Below, piece by piece: positions 1-10,386 of a DNA stretch of 64,000 nt (position 1 is the first letter of the stretch; every line of letters starts with the position of its first letter). The stretch comes from Serinibacter arcticus (GTDB taxonomy: Bacteria; Actinomycetota; Actinomycetes; Actinomycetales; Beutenbergiaceae). The stretch is from NCBI RefSeq assembly GCF_004786095.1, contig NZ_RHPJ01000001.1, forward strand, positions 124,001 to 188,000, in the 5' to 3' direction. A model generated the notes under the pieces. It was not told the DNA's origin. It was given only the letters and a program-made list of their open reading frames with translations, and searched no databases. The position numbers were made by a program, and so were the translations under genes.

Positions 1-1500
1 GACGGCGACCGGCCAGGTGAGGCCGCGCTCGTCGTGGAAGTTCTCGGCCAGCGCCGCGACGGCGCGCGAGACGCCGACGCCGTACGAGCCCATGTGCACG
101 ACGCGCGACTTGCCGTTCTGGTCGAGCACCGTCAGGCCGAGCGCCTGGGAGTACTTGGTGCCGAGGTCGAACACGTGACCCATCTCGATCCCGCGCGCCA
201 GTTCGAGCGGACCGGAGCCGTCGGGCGCCGGGTCCCCGGCGCGCACCTCGGCGGCCTCGATGGTGCCGTCCGCGGTGAAGTCGCGACCGGCGACGAGCTC
301 GAACACGTGGCGCCCGGCCTCGTCGGCCCCGGTGATCCAGCGGGTGCCCGGCACGACACGGGGGTCCAGCAGGTAGCGGACGGCACCGGCCAGGACGCGG
401 CCGTCGGGCGCGACGTCGCGCGCTCCGGCCGCATTCGGTCCGAGCGCGCTCGGACCGATGTAGCCCTTGACGAGCTCGGGGTGCGCGGCGAAGTCGGCGT
501 CGCCAGCCGCCTCGACGGCAGCCGGCTCGACAGCGGCCTCGAGACGCTTGAGGTCGACCTCGCGGTCGCCGGGCAGGCCGATGACGACGACCTCGCGACC
601 GCCGTCGGGGTGCGTGAGCGCGACGACGACGTTCTTGAGCGTGTCGGCGGCGGTCCAGCTGCCGTCGGGGCGGGGGAACCGCGCGTTCGCGACGTCGACC
701 AGCGAGGCGATCGTCGGGGTGTCCGGCGTGTCCTCGACGTGCGCCGCGGGGGCGCCGTCGAACGGGACCGGCTCGGGCACCGGCGTCGTGACCGCCTCGA
801 CGTTGGCCGCGTAGCCGCCGGCCGAACGGACGTAGGTGTCCTCGCCGATCGGCGACGGCGAGAGGAACTCCTCGCTGCGCGACCCGCCCATGGCACCGGA
901 CGTCGCCGTCACGATCACGTAGGGCAGACCGAGCCGCGCGAAGATGCGCTCGTAGGCGTCGCGCTGGGCCTGGTAGGAGGCGGCGTGGCTCTCGGCGTCG
1001 ATGTCGAACGTGTAGGCGTCCTTCATGATGAACTCGCGGCCGCGCAGGAGGCCGGCGCGGGGACGCGCCTCGTCGCGGTACTTGGTCTGGATCTGGTAGA
1101 GCGCGAGCGGCAGGTCCTTGTAGGAGGAGTACAGGTCCTTGACCACGAGGGTGAACATCTCCTCGTGCGTGGGCGCGAGCAGGTAGTCGTTGCCGCGGCG
1201 GTCGTGCAGCCGGAAGAGGTTCGGGCCGTACTCCGTCCAGCGGTTGGTGGCCTCGTAGGGCTCGCGGGGCAGCAGCGCCGGGAAGTGGATCTCCTGCGCC
1301 CCGGCCGCGGCCATCTCCTCGCGCACGACCTGCTCGACCTTGGCCAGGACCTTCAGCCCCAGCGGCAGCCACGTGTAGATGCCGGGGGCGGCCCGCCGGA
1401 TGTAGCCGGCCCGCACCAGCAGCCTGTGGGAGTCGACCTCGGCGTCGACGGGGTCGTCGCGCAGGGTTCTCAGGAACAGGGTGGACATCCGCATCAGCAC
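1..1500 (-). CDS. proS: Prolyl-tRNA synthetase, 3' end cut off by the window
   Basis: Charges tRNA-Pro with proline in the cytoplasm. Reading the minus strand gives about 500 residues from a GTG at 1498-1500, with an ATG two codons later. Class II signatures are clear: a PTHEEMFT segment, [11 protein letters not shown] (motif 2 region) and [16 protein letters not shown] (motif 3 side). Between them lies the roughly 180-residue insertion typical of bacterial-type ProRS, which carries the YbaK-like editing fold. The family is near 590 residues, so about 90 C-terminal residues lie outside the window. It is followed upstream by the GNAT gene on the same strand with a 31-nt gap. Identity is secure; only the exact start codon is uncertain. 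Confidence 0.96.
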   Translation of the reverse strand, partial: MLMRMSTLFLRTLRDDPVDAEVDSHRLLVRAGYIRRAAPGIYTWLPLGLKVLAKVEQVVREEMAAAGAQEIHFPALLPREPYEATNRWTEYGPNLFRLHDRRGNDYLLAPTHEEMFTLVVKDLYSSYKDLPLALYQIQTKYRDEARPRAGLLRGREFIMKDAYTFDIDAESHAASYQAQRDAYERIFARLGLPYVIVTATSGAMGGSRSEEFLSPSPIGEDTYVRSAGGYAANVEAVTTPVPEPVPFDGAPAAHVEDTPDTPTIASLVDVANARFPRPDGSWTAADTLKNVVVALTHPDGGREVVVIGLPGDREVDLKRLEAAVEPAAVEAAGDADFAAHPELVKGYIGPSALGPNAAGARDVAPDGRVLAGAVRYLLDPRVVPGTRWITGADEAGRHVFELVAGRDFTADGTIEAAEVRAGDPAPDGSGPLELARGIEMGHVFDLGTKYSQALGLTVLDQNGKSRVVHMGSYGVGVSRAVAALAENFHDERGLTWPVAV

Positions 1501-1531
1501 GGCCCCAGCCTATGCCAGCGGGCTCACCCGC

Positions 1532-2389
1532 CTAGAGCACGACGGTCGCGTACGAGCCGACCTGGTCGAACCCCACGCGGCGGTACACGGCCCTGGCCGT
1601 GGCGTTGTAGTCGTTGACGTAGAGCGAGACGGTCCGCGCCCCGAGCGCGTAGGCGTGCTCGACGACGGCGGCGGTCCCGGCGGCGCCCAGCCCGTGCCCG
1701 CGCAGGTCGGGGTGCGTCCAGACCCCCTGCACCTGGGCGACGCCGAGCGCGAACGCCCCGATCTCGGCCTTGAACTCCACGCGCGGACCGTCGGGACCCT
1801 GGCCGATCCGCACGAACGAGCGCCCGCCGTCGATCAGCTGGCGCACGCGCGCGGCGTAGGCGCCGGAGCTGCCCAGCGGCGAGTAGCCGTACTCCTCCGT
1901 GAACATGGCCACGCTCGCCGGCAGCACGAGCTCCAGCTCGTCCATCACGGCGGGCCGCACCGACGGATCGGCGTCGACGGCCGGCGTGCCGGTGATCGCG
2001 AGCGAGGGTTGGTCCGCACGCATCTGGCGCGGGCTGGGCCACGCCTGCGACAGGTGGCTCCAGACCGTGTGGACCGCCGGGGCGTCCCCGACCAGCGAGG
2101 AGAACGAGCGCTGGTGCACGACGACGGCGCGAGCCAGGGCCTCCAGGCCGCGCCCCGTGGGGCTCACCGGGACGACGTTGGCCCCGACCCACGCCAGGGC
2201 CACGAGCCGACCGTCCTCGAACGCACCCCAGGCCCCCGACCCGAACGACGGGCGTGCCGCGCTGTCGGCCAGGCGGACGGCCGCCAGCACGGATCCGACG
2301 GGGTCCAGCGAGCACAGCGCCAGGGCGTCACCGAGGTCGTCGGGCCCCAGCGCCCGTGCCACCGGTCCCGCCGGGGTCCGCCAGCCCAC
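1532..2389 (-). CDS. GNAT-family N-acetyltransferase with N-terminal DUF4081-like domain
   Basis: A 285-residue protein starting at GTG 2387-2389, three nucleotides after the stop of the site-2 protease, so it is co-transcribed and probably translationally coupled. The C-terminal half is a GNAT fold: a V(W)THPDLRGHGLG acetyl-CoA loop around residues 220-235, then a YVNDYNATARAVYRRVGF segment typical of GNAT beta5-alpha4. The N-terminal part matches the DUF4081 layout I know from actinobacterial proteins at this exact site between proS and the M50 protease. The substrate is unknown. In relatives ispG usually lies between this gene and the protease; here it does not. Confidence 0.85.
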   Translation of the reverse strand: MGWRTPAGPVARALGPDDLGDALALCSLDPVGSVLAAVRLADSAARPSFGSGAWGAFEDGRLVALAWVGANVVPVSPTGRGLEALARAVVVHQRSFSSLVGDAPAVHTVWSHLSQAWPSPRQMRADQPSLAITGTPAVDADPSVRPAVMDELELVLPASVAMFTEEYGYSPLGSSGAYAARVRQLIDGGRSFVRIGQGPDGPRVEFKAEIGAFALGVAQVQGVWTHPDLRGHGLGAAGTAAVVEHAYALGARTVSLYVNDYNATARAVYRRVGFDQVGSYATVVL

Positions 2390-2392
2390 GCC

Positions 2393-3703
2393 TCAGACCA
2401 GCGAGAGGGGGTCGACGATGTCGGCCACGGTGAGCAGGACGAAGACCGCGACGAGCGCGACGACCACGACGTAGGTCAGCGGGAGCAGCCGGGCGACGTC
2501 GACCGGGCCGGGGTCGGGCCGCCCGCGGCGCCGCGCGACGCGACGGCGCAGCCCCTCCCAGAGGGCGCCGGCGATGTGTCCGCCGTCGAGCGGGAGCAGA
2601 GGGATCATGTTGAACGCGAACAGCGCGAGGTTGAGCGACGACAGCACCTGCAGGAGGGTCAGCGCCGCGCCCGCCGCGCCGAAGTCCGTGGGTGTGCTCG
2701 TCGCCTCGCCCGCCAGCCGACCCACACCGATCAGCCCGACCACGCCGGGATCGCGCTCGGCCGAGCCGAAGGTCGAGGAGACGACGCCGACGAGCTGCGC
2801 GGGCAGCGTGACGACGACCTTGAAGGTCTCCCCCACGCCCTGGACGAAGGTGCTGCCGAGGTCCCCGACGCTCGCGCGCTCGAGCACCTGCGTGGGCGAG
2901 ATGCCCACGATCGGGATCTGCGCCGTCGTGACGGTCCCGTCCTGGCCGACGACCTCGCGCTCGGCGACGACGGGCGTCACCGTCAGCTGGACCGGGGCGC
3001 CGTCGCGCTCGACGACGACGTCGGCGGGCGCGGTGCCGCCGTCGCGGATCGCGCCCTGGACGCTCGCCCAGTCCTGCGCCGCGACGCCGTTCCACGACAC
3101 CAGGACGTCGCCGACCTCGAGTCCGGCGGCCTGCGCGGGTGAGGGGGCGTCGGCGTCGGTGCACTCGCTGGCCCCCGCCGCGGGGACGCAGGCCGAGACG
3201 GTGCCGAGCGTGGTCGTGGTGGCCGGGAGGCCGATGCCGATCATGGCGACGGCGAGCAGGACGAATGCGAGCACGAGGTTGGCGAACGGACCGCCGGCCA
3301 TGATCACGAGCTTGCGCGGCACCGAGAGGGCGGCGAACGTGCGGTGCTCCTGACCGGGCGGGACCTCCTGCGCGGAGAACTCGCGCGCCTCGGCCGCGAT
3401 CGAGCGCGTCCGGCGGCGCCAGCCTCCGACGGCGGCGGGGTCGCGGCGGTGCGCGGTGGCGGCGGGCAGCATCGCCTCACCCGGGAACATCCCGACCATG
3501 CGGATGTACCCGCCGAGCGGGATCGCCTTGAGGCCGTACTCGGTCTCGCCGCGACGGCGGCTGAGGAGCGAGGGGCCGAAGCCGATCATGTACTGCGTCA
3601 CGAGCACGCCGAACTTCTTGGCGGGGAGCAGGTGTCCCAGCTCGTGCCAGGCGATGGAGGCCAGCAGCCCCACGACGATGACGGCGACGCCGACCCAGAA
3701 CAT
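2393..3703 (-). CDS. Site-2 membrane metalloprotease, M50 family (Rip1/RseP type)
   Basis: Intramembrane zinc protease that cleaves anti-sigma factors or other single-pass membrane proteins. The 436-residue protein begins with a hydrophobic segment and HELGH (zinc ligands and catalytic Glu) near residue 22. A periplasmic PDZ domain follows (AAGLEVGDVLVSWNGV around residues 190-205). The second metal-site motif, NMIPLLPLDGGH, sits near residue 370, followed by a last transmembrane helix. Length and order match the family. It starts 8 nt after the stop of the DivIVA-domain gene without a strong Shine-Dalgarno, which suggests coupling. In most actinobacteria dxr lies directly upstream of this gene; it is missing here. 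Confidence 0.93.
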   Translation of the reverse strand: MFWVGVAVIVVGLLASIAWHELGHLLPAKKFGVLVTQYMIGFGPSLLSRRRGETEYGLKAIPLGGYIRMVGMFPGEAMLPAATAHRRDPAAVGGWRRRTRSIAAEAREFSAQEVPPGQEHRTFAALSVPRKLVIMAGGPFANLVLAFVLLAVAMIGIGLPATTTTLGTVSACVPAAGASECTDADAPSPAQAAGLEVGDVLVSWNGVAAQDWASVQGAIRDGGTAPADVVVERDGAPVQLTVTPVVAEREVVGQDGTVTTAQIPIVGISPTQVLERASVGDLGSTFVQGVGETFKVVVTLPAQLVGVVSSTFGSAERDPGVVGLIGVGRLAGEATSTPTDFGAAGAALTLLQVLSSLNLALFAFNMIPLLPLDGGHIAGALWEGLRRRVARRRGRPDPGPVDVARLLPLTYVVVVALVAVFVLLTVADIVDPLSLV

Positions 3704-3710
3704 CAGGACG

Positions 3711-4385
3711 TCACTCGACGGCGAGCAGCACGTCCACGACGCGGTCGAGGTAGGCGTCCACCGGGCCCTCGGCGTAGGAGCGCGAGCGCGGGGCGGAGTC
3801 GAACGTGGTGGAGCGGACCTGGCCGGCCTGGATCGGCGTGCCCTCGTCGAAGTAGGCCACGAGGCGGTCGAGCAGCGCGTCGACCTGGGCGGCGTCGTAG
3901 CCGCGGCCGTGCTGCGGCGGCGCGAACCGCTCGCCCGGGGGGCGCGTCAGGCGCTCGTACAGCGTGGTGGCGCGCTCGACGACGCCGGTCATCCAGGCGC
4001 TCTGCCCGTTCTCGGCGATGAAGTCGGCGCGGTCGGCGGCCACGAAGGCGGCCTCGAGCCGGTCCAGCGCCGAGTCGACGGCGGCGGGCGAGTAGCCGTG
4101 CCGCACGAGGTCGAACGCCGCGACGCGGACGGCTGCGGCGTCGAGCGGGCCGGCAGCCGGCGTCGCGGCCTCGGAGGCGTGTGCGTCGGCGTCGGCGTCG
4201 GCGTCGGCGGTGGCACTGGCGGTGGACGGGGGTGCGCCGAGCGCCGTCCTCCCGGTCGTCCCGGTCGTGACCTCACCGGACACGCTGCCCTCGTAGTCGT
4301 GACGGGCGCGCTCGAAGAACGCGTCGACCTGCTCGATGTCGTACCCGCGTGCCGTGGTCGACACGCGGGGGAACAGCTCCGTCAC
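3711..4385 (-). CDS. DivIVA-domain protein with a low-complexity linker
   Basis: A 224-residue protein with DivIVA-type motifs repeated along it: [16 protein letters not shown] at the N terminus, a second copy ([19 protein letters not shown]) mid-protein, [17 protein letters not shown] later, and a final [15 protein letters not shown]. Such motifs mediate membrane-curvature binding and coiled-coil assembly, so a role in pole or wall-growth organisation is likely but inferred. Residues about 60-72 are an Ala-Asp linker encoded by four exact gcgtcg hexanucleotides (4183-4206). I chose GTG 4383-4385 because it overlaps the rlmN stop as GTGA. It occupies the slot where dxr is expected. Confidence 0.8.
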   Translation of the reverse strand: MTELFPRVSTTARGYDIEQVDAFFERARHDYEGSVSGEVTTGTTGRTALGAPPSTASATADADADADAHASEAATPAAGPLDAAAVRVAAFDLVRHGYSPAAVDSALDRLEAAFVAADRADFIAENGQSAWMTGVVERATTLYERLTRPPGERFAPPQHGRGYDAAQVDALLDRLVAYFDEGTPIQAGQVRSTTFDSAPRSRSYAEGPVDAYLDRVVDVLLAVE

Positions 4386-5629
4386 CGATCCGCCTCCTGC
4401 GCTCCGCTGGTCGTCGTGCCGACCGTCGTGCTGGTTGCCTTCTGCGACGCCGGGCGGCCGGGCTGGTCCTCGGCACCTGCGGCCAGCTGACCGCACGCAC
4501 CGTCGATGTCGCTTCCGCGCGTGTCCCGCACCGTGGTGGGGATGCCCGCGTGACGCAACCGTGCCACGAACTCGTCCTCGACGTCGGGATCGCTCGCCGT
4601 CCACTTCGAACCCGGCGTCGGGTTCAGCGGGATGGGGTTGACGTGCACCCAGCCGCGTCCGCGCTTCAGCAGCTCGTCGGCCAGCAGCGTGGCGCGCCAG
4701 CCGTGGTCGTTCATGTCGCGGATGAGCGCGTACTCGATGCTCACGCGGCGTCCGGTGACCTCGAAGTAGTGGCGCGCGGCGTCGAGCGCCTCGCCCACCT
4801 TCCACCGGGAGTTGACCGGGATGAGCTCGTCGCGCAGCTCGTCGTCGGGCGCGTGCAGCGAGAGCGCCAGGGTGATCGGCATCTTCTCGTCGGCGAGCTT
4901 GAGCATCGCCGGGACGAGACCGACGGTCGAGACCGTGACGTTGCGCGCCGAGAGACCGAAGCCGTCCGGTGCCGGGTTGATCATGCGGCGCACGGCGCCG
5001 ACCACGGCCTTGTAGTTCGCCAGCGGCTCGCCCATGCCCATGAACACGACGTTGCTCAGGCGGTTCGGGCCGCGCGAGGTGAGCCCGTCGCGGCTCGCGG
5101 CGGCCGCGAGGCGGACCTGCTCGATGATCTCGGCGGTCGACAGGTTGCGCGTCAGGCCGAGCTGGCCGGTGGCGCAGAACGGGCACGCCATCCCGCAGCC
5201 CGCCTGGCTCGAGACGCACAGCGTGGTGCGGTCGCGGTACTGCATGAGGACGGACTCGACCTTCGCGCCGTCGTGCATCGACCACAGCGTCTTGAGCGTC
5301 TCGCCGCCGTCCGCCGCCATCGTGCGCACGGGCGTGATGAGCTCCGGCAGGAGCGCGTCGACGAGCTCGTCGCGGGCCGCGGCGGGCAGGTCGGACATCT
5401 GCTCGGCGTCCCGCGTGAAGTGGGTGAAGTAGTGCCGCGAGAGCTGGTCGGCCCGGAAGCCCGGGATGCCGAGCTCGGCGACCTTCGCCTTCCGCTCGGC
5501 GGACGTCAGGTCGGCGAGGTGCATCGGCGGCTTGCCGCGCCGCGGGGCCGCCATCTGCAGCTTCGGCCGCCCGTCGGGGGTGGTGGCGGGGAGGGCCGTG
5601 CCGGCGGGGGTCGGGGTGGTGGTCGTCAT
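4382..5629 (-). CDS. rlmN: Dual-specificity 23S rRNA A2503 / tRNA A37 C2-methyltransferase
   Basis: Radical-SAM enzyme that methylates C2 of A2503 in 23S rRNA and A37 in some tRNAs. The 415-residue product carries the CxxxCxxC iron-sulfur motif as CGMACPFC followed by [12 protein letters not shown], the family hallmark. The [10 protein letters not shown] segment and a conserved Cys late in the protein (DIDGACGQL) also fit; the latter corresponds to the methyl-carrying cysteine. The ATG at 5627-5629 follows a GGAG. It ends in a 4-nt overlap with the DivIVA-domain gene. The N terminus is about 30 residues longer and Pro/Thr-rich, which is common in actinobacteria. Confidence 0.95.
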   Translation of the reverse strand: MTTTTPTPAGTALPATTPDGRPKLQMAAPRRGKPPMHLADLTSAERKAKVAELGIPGFRADQLSRHYFTHFTRDAEQMSDLPAAARDELVDALLPELITPVRTMAADGGETLKTLWSMHDGAKVESVLMQYRDRTTLCVSSQAGCGMACPFCATGQLGLTRNLSTAEIIEQVRLAAAASRDGLTSRGPNRLSNVVFMGMGEPLANYKAVVGAVRRMINPAPDGFGLSARNVTVSTVGLVPAMLKLADEKMPITLALSLHAPDDELRDELIPVNSRWKVGEALDAARHYFEVTGRRVSIEYALIRDMNDHGWRATLLADELLKRGRGWVHVNPIPLNPTPGSKWTASDPDVEDEFVARLRHAGIPTTVRDTRGSDIDGACGQLAAGAEDQPGRPASQKATSTTVGTTTSGAQEADR

Positions 5630-5680
5630 GATGGCTCCATTGTGCCCTGCTGGCGGCCGCGTGACCGTGCGGGCGGGGTG

Positions 5681-6766
5681 TCAGAGGGCGGGTGCGGCCA
5701 GGGCGAGGGCGGTGACCACGACGGGGGCCGCCACGAGGAGGGCGTCGACGCGGTCGAGGATGCCGCCGTGCCCGGGGATCGAGTCCCCCATGTCCTTCAT
5801 GCCCAGGTCGCGCTTGATGAGGGACTCCCCCAGGTCGCCGACGAGTCCGGCGACGACGGTGAGGACGCCCACGAGCGCGCCGACCCACCACGTCGCGTCC
5901 AGCACCAGCGGGACGAGGATCGAGCCGACGAGGACGGCGAGCGCGGTCGACCCGGCCAGCCCCTCCCAGGACTTCTTCGGGCTGATCGACGGCGCGAGCG
6001 CGTGCCGTCCCATCGTCACGCCGGCGGCCCAGCCGCCCGTGTCGCACGCGACGACCAGCACGACGACGATGAGGACGCGCCACTCGCCGTCGTCCGCCGC
6101 CAGCGCGAGAGCGAGGAACGACGCCAGGAACGGGACGTAGGCCGCGACGAAGATCGCGGCCGTGGCGTTGCGCAGCACGCGCAGTCCGCCGCCGTCCAGC
6201 GCGCACCAGACCACCACGCCGCCCGCGGTGAGCACGAACGAGACCAGCAGCGCCTCGGGTCCGGCCAGGTAGGCCGAGACGAACATGCCGACGGCGCCGA
6301 CCAGGATCGGCAGCACCGGCAGCGTGATGCTCTGGCGCGCGAGGGCCGCGCGCAGCTCGATCAGCGCGCCGGCCACCGTGGCCAGGGCGAACAGCCCGAA
6401 GACCTCCTTGCGGAGGAACAGGCTGGCCACCAGGGCGATGACGAGGCCGACCCCGACGCCCACGGCCACCGGGACGTTGCGGCCCGCTCGGGCGGTCAGG
6501 ACGTCGCTCGGGGTGGGCTCGGGCACCAGGGGTGCGCGGAGGTCGATCGTGGGCGGCGCCGTCGGGACGGACGGGACCTCGGGGGCGCCGCTCGTGTCGG
6601 CGGACTCGATCCGCTCGGGCTCCTGCGGCACGACGACGGTCGTGGTCTCGGCGCCGACGACGGGGAGGACGCCGGACTCCCGCAGCGCCCTCAGCTCACG
6701 GCGCGTGAGCGGGGGTGCGGGAGTCTCGGCGTGGTCCGGGTCGTGCGTGGTCATGCTGTCGCTCAC
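5681..6766 (-). CDS. cdsA: Phosphatidate cytidylyltransferase (CDP-diacylglycerol synthase)
   Basis: Makes CDP-diacylglycerol from phosphatidate and CTP in the membrane, the branch point of phospholipid synthesis. The C terminus carries the complete family signature ([11 protein letters not shown], then [11 protein letters not shown]). Around eight hydrophobic helices precede it, after a roughly 110-residue acidic, Pro-rich cytosolic N terminus, which is typical of actinobacteria. I prefer GTG 6764-6766 because it overlaps the frr stop as GTGA; an in-frame ATG at 6752-6754 is the alternative. The chain is 361 residues from the GTG start. It belongs to the frr-cdsA-rlmN run. Confidence 0.93.
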   Translation of the reverse strand: MSDSMTTHDPDHAETPAPPLTRRELRALRESGVLPVVGAETTTVVVPQEPERIESADTSGAPEVPSVPTAPPTIDLRAPLVPEPTPSDVLTARAGRNVPVAVGVGVGLVIALVASLFLRKEVFGLFALATVAGALIELRAALARQSITLPVLPILVGAVGMFVSAYLAGPEALLVSFVLTAGGVVVWCALDGGGLRVLRNATAAIFVAAYVPFLASFLALALAADDGEWRVLIVVVLVVACDTGGWAAGVTMGRHALAPSISPKKSWEGLAGSTALAVLVGSILVPLVLDATWWVGALVGVLTVVAGLVGDLGESLIKRDLGMKDMGDSIPGHGGILDRVDALLVAAPVVVTALALAAPAL

Positions 6767-7320
6767 ACCTCGAGGAGCTCGCGCTCCTTGTTGGCGAGCA
6801 GCTCGTCGATGGTCTCGACGTGCGACTTCGTGACGCCCTCGAGCTCCTTCTCGGCGCGGGCGCCCTCGTCCTCGCCCACCTCGCCGTCCTTCACCAGGCG
6901 GTCGAGCTCGTCCTTGGCCTTGCGGCGGATCGAGCGGACCGACACGCGGGCGTCCTCGCCCTTGGTCTTGGCCAGCTTGACGTAGTCGCGGCGGCGCTCC
7001 TCCGTCAGCTGCGGGAGGGAGATGCGGATGACGTTGCCGTCGTCGGTCGGGTTCACGCCGAGGTCGGACTCGCGGAGCGCCTTGATGATGTCGTTCGTGG
7101 CGGAGCGGTCGTACGGGGAGACCAGCACGACGCGAGCCTCGGGGATCGTCACGCCGGCGAGCTGCTGCAGCGGCGTCGGTGCGCCGTAGTAGTCCACGAG
7201 GATCTTGGTGAACAGGCTCGCGTTGGCACGCCCGGTCCGGATGGACGCCATGTCCTCGCGCGCCGCCTCCACGGTCTTGTCCATCTTGTCCTCGGCCTCG
7301 AGGAGAACGTCGTCGATCAC
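6763..7320 (-). CDS. frr: Ribosome recycling factor
   Basis: Splits post-termination ribosomes together with EF-G. The 185-residue sequence is full length and shows the expected pattern: [19 protein letters not shown] near residue 15-32, then [33 protein letters not shown], and the long C-terminal helix. The start is GTG 7318-7320, preceded by AAAGGAG at good spacing; an upstream in-frame extension to 7482 lacks conservation and was discarded. It lies 97 nt downstream of pyrH and overlaps cdsA by 4 nt. Confidence 0.97.
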   Translation of the reverse strand: MIDDVLLEAEDKMDKTVEAAREDMASIRTGRANASLFTKILVDYYGAPTPLQQLAGVTIPEARVVLVSPYDRSATNDIIKALRESDLGVNPTDDGNVIRISLPQLTEERRRDYVKLAKTKGEDARVSVRSIRRKAKDELDRLVKDGEVGEDEGARAEKELEGVTKSHVETIDELLANKERELLEV

Positions 7321-7417
7321 TGCAGCTCCTTTGTCGTGCGTCCGGCACGGTCGCGCGGCTGATGAGCCGCTGATGTCTCCTGCTCCCGGGCGGACCCGGG
7401 GTACGCCTGCGACCGCC

Positions 7418-8146
7418 TCAGGCGGTGACCAGCGTTCCGATACTCTCACCCCGGAGCGCCCGGGTGACGTTGCCGGGCTCACCCATGCCGAACACGCGCA
7501 TCGGCAGCGCGTTGTCCCGGCTCAGGCTGAAGGCGGTCGAGTCGACCACCTTGAGGCCCTGCCGGATCGCGTCGTCGAACGTCAGGCGCTCGAGGCGGCG
7601 GGCGTGGGGATCGGTCCGGGGGTCGGCGGTGTAGACCGCGTCGACACCGTTCTTGCCCACGAGGACCTCGTCGCAGTGCGTCTCGAGCGCCCGCTGGATC
7701 GCCACGGTGTCGGTGGAGAAAAACGGCATGCCGGCGCCGGCGCCGAAGATGACGGCGCGGCCCTTCTCGAGGTGCCGGATGGCGCGCAGCGGGATGTACG
7801 GCTCGGCGACCTGACCCATCGCGATGGCGGTCTGCACGCGCGTGCTCACGCCGGCCTTCTCGAGGAAGTCCTGCAGCGCGAGACAGTTCATGACGGTGCC
7901 GAGCATGCCCATGTAGTCGGCGCGCGACCGGTCGATCCCGCGCTGCGAGAGCTCGGCGCCGCGGAAGAAGTTGCCTCCGCCCACGACGATCGCGACCTGG
8001 ACGCCGTCGGCGACGGCCGCGGAGATCTCCGCGGCCACGCTCGCCACGACGTCGGGGTCGAGACCGATGGTCCCGCCGCCGAACACCTCGCCGGAGAGCT
8101 TGAGGAGCACGCGTCGTGCTCGGGGGGATTCCGACGTCGTCGTCAC
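7418..8146 (-). CDS. pyrH: UMP kinase
   Basis: Phosphorylates UMP to UDP. It is a hexameric amino-acid-kinase-fold enzyme, allosterically controlled by GTP and UTP. The 242-residue protein contains [12 protein letters not shown] at the N terminus, [13 protein letters not shown] around residue 58, the [16 protein letters not shown] stretch, and the C-terminal GESIGTLV. The start is GTG 8144-8146 with a GGAAGG Shine-Dalgarno, which removes an unconserved extension up to 8290. A strong hairpin (8201-8236) separates it from tsf, so it may have its own promoter in the 100-nt gap. Confidence 0.96.
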   Translation of the reverse strand: MTTTSESPRARRVLLKLSGEVFGGGTIGLDPDVVASVAAEISAAVADGVQVAIVVGGGNFFRGAELSQRGIDRSRADYMGMLGTVMNCLALQDFLEKAGVSTRVQTAIAMGQVAEPYIPLRAIRHLEKGRAVIFGAGAGMPFFSTDTVAIQRALETHCDEVLVGKNGVDAVYTADPRTDPHARRLERLTFDDAIRQGLKVVDSTAFSLSRDNALPMRVFGMGEPGNVTRALRGESIGTLVTA

Positions 8147-8200
8147 CTCGGTGCCTTCCAGGAGGGGGATGGGGAGCAGGTCGCGCCAGGTGCGCGTGTG

Positions 8201-8236
8201 GCCCCGGACGGTCGGGAGGTCCCGACCGTCCGAGGC
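8201..8236 (-). terminator. Strong hairpin terminator downstream of tsf
   Basis: A perfect 12-bp stem (8206-8217 with 8220-8231, GG loop) extends outward with one mismatch to a 16-bp helix. It lies 10 nt after the tsf stop codon. There is no T-tract, as is common for high-GC actinobacteria. It should end the rpsB-tsf transcript before pyrH. Confidence 0.75.
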
Positions 8237-8246
8237 CAGCGGTGGA

Positions 8247-9092
8247 TCAGGCGCCGACGCGGAAGCGCACGAAACCGGTGAGCTCGCCACCGGCCTCGGT
8301 CACGACCTTGCCGACCGTCTTCTTCGGGTCACGGGCGTAGGCCTGCTCGAGCAGGACCTGGTCCTTGAAGAACCCGTTGAGGCGACCCTCGACGATCTTG
8401 CTGATCGCGGCCTCGGGCTTGCCCTCGTTGCGCGAGGTCTCCTCGGCGATGCGGCGCTCGTCGGCGACCGTGTCGGTCGGGACCTCCTCGCGCGTGAGGT
8501 AGACCGGGGAGTACGCGGCGACGTGCATCGCGACCTCGGTGGCGACCTCACCGGCGGGCTTGCTGCCGGCGACGAGGACACCCACCTGCGGGGGCAGGTC
8601 CTTGGCGGTGCGGTGCAGGTACGTCGAGACGACCTCGCCGGCGAGGCGGGCCACGCGGCGCACGACGATCTTCTCGCCGAGCGTGGCGGCCGTCTCGTCG
8701 ACGACGTCCTGGACCGAGCGCTCGCCGATGTAGGCGGACGCGAGGGCCTCGGCGTCGGCCGCGCCGGAGGCCACGGCTGCGCCGAGGACCTTCTCGGCGA
8801 GGTCGATGAAGACCGCGTTCTTCGCGACGAAGTCCGTCTCGGCGTTGATCTCGACGAGCACGCCGACCTGGCCGTCGGCGTCGGGGGCGTCGACGACGGC
8901 GGCGGCCACGAGGCCCTCCGACGCGCTGCGACCCTCACGCTTGGCGACGCCCTTCAGGCCCTTGACGCGGATGATCTCCATCGCCTTGTCGACGTCGCCG
9001 CCGGCCTCGTCGAGCGCCTTCTTGACGTCGAGCATGCCGGCGCCGGACCTCTCCCGCAGCGCCTTGATGTCAGCAGCGGTGTAGTTCGCCAT
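8247..9092 (-). CDS. tsf: Elongation factor Ts
   Basis: Nucleotide exchange factor for EF-Tu. The 281-residue protein starts with [20 protein letters not shown], matching the N-terminal UBA-like domain, followed by the TDFVAKN motif near residue 80 that contacts EF-Tu. Two core subdomains and the usual C-terminal module follow. It lies 42 nt downstream of rpsB, forming the classical S2/EF-Ts pair, and is followed by a very strong hairpin. Confidence 0.97.
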   Translation of the reverse strand: MANYTAADIKALRERSGAGMLDVKKALDEAGGDVDKAMEIIRVKGLKGVAKREGRSASEGLVAAAVVDAPDADGQVGVLVEINAETDFVAKNAVFIDLAEKVLGAAVASGAADAEALASAYIGERSVQDVVDETAATLGEKIVVRRVARLAGEVVSTYLHRTAKDLPPQVGVLVAGSKPAGEVATEVAMHVAAYSPVYLTREEVPTDTVADERRIAEETSRNEGKPEAAISKIVEGRLNGFFKDQVLLEQAYARDPKKTVGKVVTEAGGELTGFVRFRVGA

Positions 9093-9134
9093 GGTGTGTG
9101 ACTCTCTCTCGTCAGTGCTGGGTGTCGGGAAGGC

Positions 9135-10118
9135 TCAGGCCTTGGCGTCCTGCGCGGCGTCGGCCTCGGGGGCGGACTCCTGCGCGGGCGCCTCGTCGGC
9201 GGGCGTCTCGTCGGTGGTGGCCTCGGCCACGACCTCGGCGACGACCTCGGCAGCCACGGCCACCTCGTCGGTGACCTCGGGGTCGGCCTTGGCCTCCTGC
9301 GCGACGTCAGCGGCGGCGTCGGCCACCGCTGCGGACTCGTCCTTGCCGGCCTCGCTGGCGGCGAGCAGCTCCTGCTCCCACGCGGCGAGCGGCTCGGCGG
9401 CCTCGCCCGCGTTGCTGGAACCGCCGGAGTGACGCGCGATGGTGCCCTCGGCGACGGCGTCGGCGATCACGCGGGTCAGCAGACCGACGGCGCGGATGGC
9501 GTCGTCGTTGCCCGGGATCGGGAAGTCGACCTCGTCGGGGTCGCAGTTGGTGTCGAGGATCGCGACGATCGGGATGTTGAGCTTGCGCGCCTCGGCGATC
9601 GCGAGGTGCTCCTTCTTCGTGTCGACGATCCACACGGCGGAGGGGACCTTGCCCATGGTGCGGATACCACCGAGGGTGCGGTCGAGCTTGATCTTCTCCC
9701 GCTTCATCATGAGGAGCTCCTTCTTCGTGCGGCCGGAAGCGGCCACGTCGTCGAAGTCGACGTCCTCGAGCTCGGCGAGACGCGCGAGGCGCTTGCTCAC
9801 CGTCTGGAAGTTGGTCAGCATGCCGCCGAGCCAGCGCTGGTTGACGAAGGGCATGCCCACGCGCGCGGCCTGCTCGGCGACGGCCTCCTGGGCCTGCTTC
9901 TTCGTGCCGACGAAGAGGATGCTGCCGCCGTGGGCGACCGTCTCCTTGACGAAGTTGTAGGCACGGTCGATGTCCAGCAGCGACTGCTGCAGGTCGATGA
10001 TGTAGATGCCGTTGCGCTCGGTGAAGATGAAGCGCTTCATCTTCGGGTTCCAACGACGGGTCTGGTGCCCGAAGTGAACGCCGCTCTCGAGGAGCTGGCG
10101 CATGGTGACGACGGCCAT
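9135..10118 (-). CDS. rpsB: 30S ribosomal protein S2 with acidic alanine-rich tail
   Basis: Small-subunit protein S2. The core ([19 protein letters not shown] onward, with [22 protein letters not shown] and [23 protein letters not shown]) is complete by about residue 235. A roughly 90-residue extension rich in Ala, Glu, Asp and Val with no aromatic residues follows. The ATG at 10116-10118 has AAAGGAC upstream; a longer frame to 10247 covers the untranslated leader. A likely promoter lies about 270 nt upstream (TAGTAT at 10387-10392). The long acidic tail is seen in other actinobacteria but is unusually long here. Confidence 0.96.
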   Translation of the reverse strand: MAVVTMRQLLESGVHFGHQTRRWNPKMKRFIFTERNGIYIIDLQQSLLDIDRAYNFVKETVAHGGSILFVGTKKQAQEAVAEQAARVGMPFVNQRWLGGMLTNFQTVSKRLARLAELEDVDFDDVAASGRTKKELLMMKREKIKLDRTLGGIRTMGKVPSAVWIVDTKKEHLAIAEARKLNIPIVAILDTNCDPDEVDFPIPGNDDAIRAVGLLTRVIADAVAEGTIARHSGGSSNAGEAAEPLAAWEQELLAASEAGKDESAAVADAAADVAQEAKADPEVTDEVAVAAEVVAEVVAEATTDETPADEAPAQESAPEADAAQDAKA

Positions 10119-10360
10119 GGCACGTCCTTTCGGCGCGGACGTGTGCCCGCGCAACTCGCGGACGCCCCCCTGGGTGCGCCCGCTGATCCGGTTGTTCCGC
10201 TGCTCGTGTCGAGCGGCGGCCTGGTGCTCGCGACGCTCCTGGACCACCCGGAGGTGGACCGATCAGGGGCGCCTCGGGCGACTGGGTCCGCGGATGCTCG
10301 ACCGGCGAACCGGTCTGGACGTCCGCGGCTGTCGCACCGATGTGCGGGCACGCGATGTCA

Positions 10361-10376
10361 GTCGGCACATGCCGAC
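10361..10376. promoter_or_regulatory. Inverted repeat near the rpsB transcription start
   Basis: The sequence gtcggca-ca-tgccgac forms a 7+7 inverted repeat. It begins about 11 nt downstream of the proposed rpsB -10 element, where it would be the first hairpin of the leader RNA or an operator. Function is inferred only from position. Confidence 0.35.
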
Positions 10377-10386
10377 TGCACCGGCG

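Noticed and set aside
3711-6206. A long minus-strand frame joining the DivIVA protein to upstream sequence
   Set aside because: Only the last 224 residues are conserved. The upstream part overlaps rlmN and cdsA in another frame and is Arg-rich noise.
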